DNA of 14,587 bases. It comes from Rhodothermales bacterium. GTDB lineage: Bacteria; Bacteroidota; Rhodothermia; Rhodothermales; UBA10348. Made by a program: the position numbers and the translations under genes. The notes below the pieces were generated by a model. The model was not told where the DNA came from and ran no database searches. It saw only the letters and a program-made list of their open reading frames with translations. The stretch spans positions 1 to 14,587 of the forward strand of contig JAURGV010000032.1 of NCBI GenBank assembly GCA_030833605.1. Reading direction: 5' to 3'. This document shows positions 6,374 through 12,200 of the stretch, piece by piece (position 1 is the stretch's first letter; the number at the start of each line of letters is the position of its first letter).

Positions 6374-7696
6374 CTACTTGGACCAGTTCTTGGAAATTCG
6401 AACCATCAATAAGGACGTCCGGATGGTTTGCATCGGCAACGTGCTCAAATCAGCCCATTCAGTCGTGGTGTGCGTACCCTCTCCGGTCATACCCAATCCA
6501 TCTAACGCCATGTCAACATGCCCCGAGGCGAACGAAATATCAGCTGCGCCCGCATCTGCCGGATCGCCTGCCCGAACCGGCTCGTAGCCCGCATCTATAC
6601 TCGCCTGGCTCAACATAGCCAACAATTTTTCGTTACCCGCCGTCATTCCCATAGGAGGATAACTGTCGCGAAACACGATTTCTGCACTCGTTCCAGGTAA
6701 ATTCTGCGCGACTATATCGCGCATTGTCTGCTTAACGCGTTCCCTGATTTCAGGGGAAATGGTTCTCAAATCTCCCGTGACCACCGTGGTTTCGGAGATA
6801 ACATTGGTTTTCCCAACGGCACTCCCGCGATCGTTTTCTTCGTCAAAGGAAACCGTTGTTCCGCCTAAAATCAGCCCGGGGTTGAACGTAAGTAGTTCTT
6901 CGCCAACCAATTTTTCCTGAAACCCAGTCAAGATTCGAGCCGCCTCATAAATGGATCCGTATCCCATTTCATCCGAAAAAACCGCTGAAGAATGCCCGCG
7001 AATACCTTTGGCATGAACTTCCCACCCGGTAAATCCTCGGCGCGCCAACACCGCTGTTTGAGGGTCCCCGTCCCCGGGCTCAAAAGCGAGAGCAATATCT
7101 GCTGCCTTTGCGGCTTCAACCAAAGATGCTCTTCCGACTTCTAGCGGATCGCCCGACGATTCTTCATCGCCAATCAAGACCAGCGTGACCGTCATATTAT
7201 CCAATTCACCAACGGCATGTAGCGCGCGAACAACCTCGAGCATCACGACATCCCCCCCTTTCATGTCGATCACACCCGGCCCTTGCGCTCGATTTTCATC
7301 CAAACGGGTAAACTTTTGAAACGGACTATCCAATTCAAAAACGGTGTCGAGATGGCCAATCAGCAAAAAATGCGGTCCTTTAGTACCTCTAGAGGCGAAC
7401 AAATGACCCGCCCGATTAAACGGTGCTCCGTCCACCCACCACGTTTTAAATCCCAAAGGGTCTAATTCCGATGCGAAAGCAGCACCCACTTTTTTCACAC
7501 CTTCGAAGTTCATTGAGCCACTGTTGATATTAACAATGTGCTCCAAAAACGCAACCGCCTTGGGGACGCCCATTTCAATTTGATCGACCAGCTGCTGTTC
7601 GGTAGCCGATAATCCGGTTTGGGCAAATGTATTTCGCGTGTAAGCCATGAGGGCTAAAAAAATGATTGCTTTGGTTAACTTATGAGTCCAGCGCAT
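6374..7696 (-). CDS. Exported M20-family peptidase (glutamate carboxypeptidase-like)
   Basis: This 440-residue protein has a Sec signal peptide (cleavage probably after TFA at residue 25) and all the di-zinc ligands of peptidase family M20: His115 in GHLDTVF with Asp117, bridging Asp144 in GVIDMKGG, catalytic Glu178 and ligand Glu179 in GDEESSG, Glu206 in AFEPGDGD, and His409 in GEGTHTTTEW. His235 in RGHSS sits in the dimerisation domain and is expected to reach the partner active site. The pattern is closest to the carboxypeptidase G2 (CPG2) branch, which removes C-terminal glutamate from folate analogues or peptides; the true substrate is not determined. It should act in the periplasm on small peptides or acyl amino acids. 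It converges on the PHP gene across a bidirectional hairpin and diverges from cutC with 103 bp between starts. The ATG at 7696 gives a normal signal peptide. Confidence 0.92.
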   Translation of the reverse strand: MRWTHKLTKAIIFLALMAYTRNTFAQTGLSATEQQLVDQIEMGVPKAVAFLEHIVNINSGSMNFEGVKKVGAAFASELDPLGFKTWWVDGAPFNRAGHLFASRGTKGPHFLLIGHLDTVFELDSPFQKFTRLDENRAQGPGVIDMKGGDVVMLEVVRALHAVGELDNMTVTLVLIGDEESSGDPLEVGRASLVEAAKAADIALAFEPGDGDPQTAVLARRGFTGWEVHAKGIRGHSSAVFSDEMGYGSIYEAARILTGFQEKLVGEELLTFNPGLILGGTTVSFDEENDRGSAVGKTNVISETTVVTGDLRTISPEIRERVKQTMRDIVAQNLPGTSAEIVFRDSYPPMGMTAGNEKLLAMLSQASIDAGYEPVRAGDPADAGAADISFASGHVDMALDGLGMTGEGTHTTTEWADLSTLPMQTIRTSLLMVRISKNWSK

Positions 7697-7733
7697 AGTC
7701 TAAAATAGGATTGGCTGTCTGGGACCGGTTTGA

Positions 7734-7744
7734 TCAGACAAAAG
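7734..7744 (-). promoter_or_regulatory. Weak -7-like element for the M20 peptidase gene
   Basis: Read on the minus strand, TATCTTTTG (about 7738-7746) resembles the Bacteroidota -7 box TAnnTTTG with one extra base. I see no good TTG at the proper distance upstream, so the call is weak. Confidence 0.15.
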
Positions 7745-7778
7745 ATAGGCATTGCTGGTCGTCGAACCATCTATTTCA

Positions 7779-7788
7779 CTATTAATAG
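7779..7788. promoter_or_regulatory. 10-bp palindrome CTATTAATAG upstream of cutC
   Basis: A perfect AT-rich 10-bp palindrome ends 11 bases before the cutC start, in the divergent region between the peptidase and cutC genes. It could be an operator half or simply chance; it does not resemble a known binding site I can name. Confidence 0.2.
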
Positions 7789-7799
7789 CGTATCTCCCC

Positions 7800-8522
7800 A
7801 TGAAAATTGACGTTGAAATTTGCATTGATTGCTCAACGCTTTCTTCCGCATTGTTATCGGCCGAAGCCGCCGTCGCCGGCGGAGCCAATCGAATTGAATG
7901 TTGCGCTCGAATGGAGGTCGGCGGTTTAACCCCAGACCTAGCCATCATGCAAGAAATAGTGGATGCCGTTGGTGGAAAAATAGAAATCCTTTCGATGATT
8001 CGACCCCGAGAAGGATTATTCGACTTTAGCAGATCTGAGAAAATGCTCTTGTTGAACCAGGCTGAATCTCATATTGCTATTGGGATTGATGGCATTGTAT
8101 TCGGAGCTACGGAAAATGGATCAATAGACGAGGAGCTGTGCGAAGAATTGGCCGCATTTGCGTCCTATCACAACGTCAAAAGCACCTTCCATCGTGCATT
8201 TGATGACCTAACCGCCCCAGAAGATGCCATTGACCTGCTCTATTCACTTGGGATCAGCCGCATCCTTACCGCTGGAATCCCTTGGCCATCGTCTGGCGAT
8301 ATTCTGGATGGATTAAGCGCCATCCAAAAGTATGCGTTGATTGAGCCCGAAATGGAATGGGTAGTTGGAGGTGGCGTTTCTGCAAAAAACGCACCCCAAA
8401 TTATCCAAACCCTGTCGAAAGAACGGTTTTCGATTCACACGTATTCTTCCGTGTTAGAAAACGGAGTGACTTCTTCTGCTAAGGTCGAAGCGCTCGTCGC
8501 ATGCGCAAAGGACCGTTCTTAA
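7800..8522 (+). CDS. cutC: CutC family protein
   Basis: The ATG at 7800 gives 240 residues, the usual CutC length, and starts directly with the first barrel strand (MKIDVEICID). Family signatures follow in order: GGANRIECC, MEVGGLTPDL, the SMIRPREGLFDFS segment, STFHRAFDD and the VVGGGVS strand. CutC is a cytoplasmic TIM-barrel protein. It was named for copper tolerance in E. coli, but later work attributed that phenotype to the sRNA MicL made from the 3' end of cutC, so a role in copper handling should not be assumed; the biochemical activity remains undefined. No copper gene is adjacent, though a Met/His-rich cytochrome lies 3 kb away. A longer frame from a TTG at 7752 exists but extends beyond the normal family start. 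The gene diverges from the M20 peptidase and converges on the DUF5777 gene, 13 nt from its end. Confidence 0.93.
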   Translation: MKIDVEICIDCSTLSSALLSAEAAVAGGANRIECCARMEVGGLTPDLAIMQEIVDAVGGKIEILSMIRPREGLFDFSRSEKMLLLNQAESHIAIGIDGIVFGATENGSIDEELCEELAAFASYHNVKSTFHRAFDDLTAPEDAIDLLYSLGISRILTAGIPWPSSGDILDGLSAIQKYALIEPEMEWVVGGGVSAKNAPQIIQTLSKERFSIHTYSSVLENGVTSSAKVEALVACAKDRS

Positions 8523-8535
8523 CCGTCCAATCGCT

Positions 8536-9399
8536 CTAAATTCCGACCCCAAAAACGCGGTGAATCGTAAATCCAAACCCTAGATCGCCGTCGCTTACGC
8601 TATTTCGACTTTTTGATGCAACGTATTGTGGCACAATCCATTGCGTGGATGTCAGAAACAACTGAAATACATGTCCCCCGGACTCGACATCTATTCCCAC
8701 CGAAAAAGCATCGTGGGATCCGTCTGACCGGTCACCAATAACAGGAACGTATTCCAATAACGCAGATACTCTTTCTGATGCGCGGTACCGAGTGGCCAAT
8801 CCTACCGTTATCAGATTATTTTCTTCGCGCTCCAAACCTCCGTTAAATACCACCTGCTCTTTCGCATGGTTGAAGTGGGAAAATGCTGGTGATACTTGGA
8901 TGGATATCTTTTCGGTAATGGAACGAGCCAATAAAAGTGAAGCGTAAAACGAGGCCTTATCAGCGGTAGATAACCCGTTTTTTTGAGTATCTAGCGCCAT
9001 ATTCCCAAAAAAAGTAAGGTGAGTTGGTCGGGCGCCTTGCATCAAAGTTATCAACCGATACTTGGTCCGAACATCTACAACCTTGTCAAATCGCGACCTC
9101 CCAATGCCGAGCGACCAGAGGTCACTTACACCGTAATCCAAGCCAAAGCGGATATTGGATGACGCATCCAACCCAAACAATTCATCAATGCCGCTAGAAA
9201 CCAGTCCAAATGCATGCTGAATGGTAAAATTCAAATTGGATGCCGGTAGTTGGGTAACACTAGGCAAGGTCACGACGGCTCCCGACCAAAATATTTCGGG
9301 GTCAAACGATTGTGTTTTGCTCCTTTCCCGCTCCATTTGAGCAAAGGCGGAAGTCACGGAAAAACAACCTATCAACAGAAAGAAGCCTAATTTTTTCAT
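8536..9399 (-). CDS. DUF5777-like outer-membrane beta-barrel protein
   Basis: The 287-residue product starts with a clear Sec signal peptide (MKKLGFFLLIG...SAFAQ) and continues in alternating hydrophobic and polar strands rich in aromatic residues, ending with a Phe-containing strand, as expected for an outer-membrane barrel. The stretches FTIQHAFGLVSSGIDELFGLD, RFGLDYGVSD and LGIGRSRFDK are what I associate with DUF5777, a Bacteroidota barrel family without known function. The start is the ATG at 9399; a GTG at 9408 is in frame and overlaps the yceI stop, adding only three residues. It is the last gene of an operon with the YceI protein (5 nt gap) and the heme-motif lipoprotein, which suggests that the barrel works with them, perhaps as a pore or docking site. 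Family call likely; role inferred. Confidence 0.82.
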   Translation of the reverse strand: MKKLGFFLLIGCFSVTSAFAQMERERSKTQSFDPEIFWSGAVVTLPSVTQLPASNLNFTIQHAFGLVSSGIDELFGLDASSNIRFGLDYGVSDLWSLGIGRSRFDKVVDVRTKYRLITLMQGARPTHLTFFGNMALDTQKNGLSTADKASFYASLLLARSITEKISIQVSPAFSHFNHAKEQVVFNGGLEREENNLITVGLATRYRASERVSALLEYVPVIGDRSDGSHDAFSVGIDVESGGHVFQLFLTSTQWIVPQYVASKSRNSVSDGDLGFGFTIHRVFGVGI

Positions 9400-9404
9400 A
9401 ATCG

Positions 9405-9983
9405 TCACTGGGTAAGCGGCTTCAAAACCGCACTGATCCGTATTTCTTGTTCGTTGTCCACTTTCATGATCAACAGCCTGGGTGGCTGGATGTCAAAGTC
9501 CGTCAACTTAAGGGTCCATGTCGCTTCTAATTTCCAGGATTCCTGTTCTTTTTGAAGTTTGCCGCGTACAGCTAAAGGCTGCGATTTTCCATGAATATCG
9601 AATTTACCGACGACACGAACGGCTTGAACGGCGCTCGTTTTTTGATCAACTGTGTTTTCCAACGACCCGAAAAATTCGGCGAAGGGAAAGGTGCCTACGT
9701 CCAAAGTGGATCGCATGTCTTTATCCCGCTTCCCAATGCCTGTTTTCAGGGTAGAGAGGTCCACATAAAAATCGACTGTTTGTGCAGCGAAATCAATGCG
9801 CCCCACCAACTCGTCCGACGTCCCGGTAAAGGTGTGGAGAGGAACTCGAGACGTAAATTCAACCGTCCCGGAATCCGTTTGGACTATTTGACCAAATGCT
9901 AAGCGACTCGGCGTGGGTTGACTCCAAGCAAATCCACATAAAATGGAAATAAAGAGGGCCTTAGTTGTTGAGAGCGCCTTCAT
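9405..9983 (-). CDS. YceI-family periplasmic protein
   Basis: YceI proteins are secreted lipocalin-like beta-barrels that bind long isoprenoid or amphiphilic molecules in the periplasm. The 192-residue product has a signal peptide (about residues 1-21) and the typical pattern GTVEFTSRVPLHTFTGTSDE near the start, then VDFYVDLSTLKTGIGKRDKDM and RSTLDVGTFPFAEF, and a later VVGKFDIHGKSQPL. The length fits the family. Its first 23 bases overlap the end of the lipoprotein gene upstream, and the DUF5777 gene starts 5 nt after its stop, so the three are probably translated from one message. In other bacteria YceI is often paired with cytochrome b561, which makes the neighbouring heme-motif lipoprotein a meaningful partner; that link is inference. 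Confidence 0.92.
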   Translation of the reverse strand: MKALSTTKALFISILCGFAWSQPTPSRLAFGQIVQTDSGTVEFTSRVPLHTFTGTSDELVGRIDFAAQTVDFYVDLSTLKTGIGKRDKDMRSTLDVGTFPFAEFFGSLENTVDQKTSAVQAVRVVGKFDIHGKSQPLAVRGKLQKEQESWKLEATWTLKLTDFDIQPPRLLIMKVDNEQEIRISAVLKPLTQ

Positions 9984-10437
9984 TGATCCACGTCCGGATA
10001 AGGGTTATCTGCGCATTAGAAAGAGCTGGCCTCCCGTCCGGCATTCGAACGCCAAATGCTGGACTGGAACCAAGTTTATCTACCAGCGGACTTCCCGAAG
10101 CGTTGCCTGGTACAACGATGCGGCTGTTGTATTGCGTTCCATGACTAGCCATCACCTGCGCATAGGTTGTCAAATTCACCCCATCCTTGGAATTATTAAT
10201 ATGGCAACCTGACCCTCCGCAACTGGACTGAAAAATGATGGCGATTTTCTGAGAATAACTCACTGGTCCGGTTGTATTCCCATTGTCATTTCCTCCATTG
10301 TCAACGATATCACTACCTAGGCCTCCCGAAGCGTCGCTACCGCAAGCCGATAGGAGTAAACAACCAGAAAAAACCGCAAGAATCGAATACGTTTTAAAAA
10401 AAGGGGCAAATTGCATTCTTTTGTGTAGCTGTCCCAT
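9961..10437 (-). CDS. Cytochrome-c-like lipoprotein with CX4CH motif
   Basis: From the ATG at 10437 the product has 158 residues. A lipoprotein signal ends in LSAC (lipidated Cys32), followed by a Gly/Asn/Asp-rich linker to about residue 60. The globular part starts SYSQKIAIIFQSSC and carries CGGSGCH (Cys73, Cys78, His79): four residues between the cysteines instead of the usual two. A later RMPDGRPALS places Met132 as a possible axial ligand, and it ends with the IRTWINEGA helix common to planctomycete-type cytochrome c domains (PF07635-like). So this is probably a membrane-tethered c-type cytochrome or a relative that has altered heme attachment. Alternative starts are TTG 10443 and ATG 10416; both keep the lipobox. 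It is the first gene of the operon with YceI and DUF5777 proteins and overlaps yceI by 23 nt. Confidence 0.8.
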   Translation of the reverse strand: MGQLHKRMQFAPFFKTYSILAVFSGCLLLSACGSDASGGLGSDIVDNGGNDNGNTTGPVSYSQKIAIIFQSSCGGSGCHINNSKDGVNLTTYAQVMASHGTQYNSRIVVPGNASGSPLVDKLGSSPAFGVRMPDGRPALSNAQITLIRTWINEGALNN

Positions 10438-10612
10438 TTTCAACAGTGGTTATGATTGGTACTGGGGGTGATGGGACTAAGAAACGAAACCATTCTGCCA
10501 ACTAAAATTATTTTTAGGGCTTTTTAAAATACCCTGTAATTCCCCTACAATAAGCTCTTCGCCATGCTATAACTTTAAGGCCGTTAGCCGAATCCTTTTA
10601 CCCGATTGTTTC

Positions 10613-12073
10613 ATGCGTCCACTTTTAGTTTTAAGCCTAGCGCCCCTCATATCAGCCTGCAGCTCCCCCGACACCGAATTCACGGCGCCTCTCCTATCCG
10701 TTGAGTCATCCATAGAAGGCTTAAGCGATCGATTTGCATGGGCCAGAGACACCGCCTTATCGTATGCCGGCGTTGAAGGCGATTCAGTGGGGCTTTGGTA
10801 CGAAGCGGCATTACCAGGTCGTGAGGCTTTTTGCATGCGCGATGTTTCCCATCAGGCGTTGGGAGCTCACTTTTTAGGCCTCGATGAACATACCCGCAAT
10901 ATGTTATTCCAATTCGCTCGAAATATATCAGAGGGCAAAGATTGGTGTACCTATTGGGAAATCACGCGTAACGGCGACCCTGCTCCGGTCGACTACCGCG
11001 ATGATGAGTCGTTTTGGTACAATTTACCAGCCAATTTCGACGTGTTGGACGCAAGTTACCGGATGTATAAATGGACCGGCGACGTCACCTACATCGAGCA
11101 CCCGGTATTTTTAGACTTCTACGAAAAGTCAGTGACTGAATTTGTAGATCGTTGGGACTTGGGAAAAAACACCATCCTCGATCGCAGTCGGTATATGAAT
11201 CGCGACTCCTATGACCTCGATGACCCGTATCAATACGCCCGTGGAATCCCAACGTACCACGAAAGTGGGGTCGAAGGCGTTCGATTTGGTATCGATTTAT
11301 TGGCTTTTCAGGTCGCCGCCTACCGATCGTATGCAAACATTTTAGCAGCAACGAACCAGCCCACCAAGTCCACAGAATACCTTTCCCGTGCTGTGACCGC
11401 AGCAAATTTATTGACCGAGGTGTTTTGGAAGCCCGAATCAGAGCAATTTCACGACCTTTACACCGAAAGTGACCAAACGTTCGAGGCCGGAAATATGCAG
11501 GTATTCGCCTTGTACAACGATGCCGTGCCTGACCTAGAAAAATCGGAGGCTCTCGTTTCGGGCTTACTGAATCAAAAGCTTGAAAATGTTGAAATGGGGT
11601 CCTATTTCCCCGAAGTCCTGTATCGGTACGGCAAACACGGCGAAGCATTGGACATGATGATGATGTTGACGGCCGATTCTACAGATCGCCGTTCCTACCC
11701 TGAAGTATCCTATGCGGTAGTTGGGGCCATCGCGACTGGTTTAATGGGAATAGCTCCCGCGGACAAAGGAATTTCTACGCTATCAAGGATCGATTCGGAA
11801 GAAGACTTTGCTACGCTCAATCATTTCACCCATCGCAATTCAATCGCGAGCCTGAGGCACGAAGGCTCGCACCGATCAACGCTATCCGTCCACGCTGGTG
11901 ACAAATTGTTTTGGAAAGCTAATTTTGCCGGAAACCATCCCCTTTTGGAAGTTAAAAATCGAAAAGTTAGGGCGTCCATCTCATTCGACCACCAAGGAAA
12001 CGCGGTTAGTTCGATTGAGGTGGAAGTGTTGCCGATGGAAACTGTATCTATAGCCGTCCCGGAAGCGGAATGA
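10613..12073 (+). CDS. Lipoprotein, six-hairpin glycosidase-like
   Basis: A 486-residue protein with a short lipoprotein signal (lipobox ISAC, Cys16), so it is membrane-anchored outside the cytoplasm. The sequence is strongly helical with repeated aromatic and acidic motifs: LPGREAFCMRDVSHQALGAH (68-87), KDWCTYWEITRNGDPAPVDY (109-128), FWYNLPANFDVLDASYRMYKWTGD and a later GRS-free MEMGSYFPEVLYRYGKHGEAL-like hairpin near 345. This is how (alpha/alpha)6 toroid glycosidases look; the acidic residues Asp77 and Asp129-131 are plausible catalytic candidates. A small beta-sandwich-like tail follows from about residue 415. I recognise the fold type but not the CAZy family, so the glycan is unknown. 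Relatives exist in gut Bacteroides from memory. It is divergent from the heme-lipoprotein operon (175 bp between starts) and is probably a single-gene unit. Confidence 0.7.
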   Translation: MRPLLVLSLAPLISACSSPDTEFTAPLLSVESSIEGLSDRFAWARDTALSYAGVEGDSVGLWYEAALPGREAFCMRDVSHQALGAHFLGLDEHTRNMLFQFARNISEGKDWCTYWEITRNGDPAPVDYRDDESFWYNLPANFDVLDASYRMYKWTGDVTYIEHPVFLDFYEKSVTEFVDRWDLGKNTILDRSRYMNRDSYDLDDPYQYARGIPTYHESGVEGVRFGIDLLAFQVAAYRSYANILAATNQPTKSTEYLSRAVTAANLLTEVFWKPESEQFHDLYTESDQTFEAGNMQVFALYNDAVPDLEKSEALVSGLLNQKLENVEMGSYFPEVLYRYGKHGEALDMMMMLTADSTDRRSYPEVSYAVVGAIATGLMGIAPADKGISTLSRIDSEEDFATLNHFTHRNSIASLRHEGSHRSTLSVHAGDKLFWKANFAGNHPLLEVKNRKVRASISFDHQGNAVSSIEVEVLPMETVSIAVPEAE

Positions 12074-12127
12074 AGTCGACCCTGAAAACGCTTTCCGGTC
12101 TAAGAATTAATTCGACTTCCAAATTTT

Positions 12128-12158
12128 ACCTTGCACCTTGTACCTTGTACCTTGAACC
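12128..12158 (+). repeat. Heptamer tandem repeat, about 4.4 copies of ACCTTGN
   Basis: ACCTTGC (12128-12134), ACCTTGT (12135-12141), ACCTTGT (12142-12148), ACCTTGA (12149-12155) and a trailing ACC lie 43-73 bp before the peptidase start. The units differ only at the seventh base. A 7-bp period shifts both frame and helical phase if the copy number changes. Confidence 0.85.
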
Positions 12159-12200
12159 AAAGGCGCTGAATTGTTCTTAATCAACGAATACAATCTCACC

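Noticed and set aside
7700..7948. Minus-strand 82-aa frame overlapping the start of cutC
   Set aside because: It overlaps the conserved CutC N-terminus and the divergent promoter region, and its sequence is low in recognisable features.
11085..11648. Antisense frame of 187 aa inside the glycosidase-like gene
   Set aside because: Arg- and Pro-rich nonsense-like composition and no domain; it mirrors the codon pattern of the plus-strand gene.
12072..12119. 8-bp inverted repeat (GAAGTCGA / TCGACTTC) after the glycosidase-like gene
   Set aside because: A 32-base loop and no T-run make a functional terminator unlikely; chance is a fair explanation.
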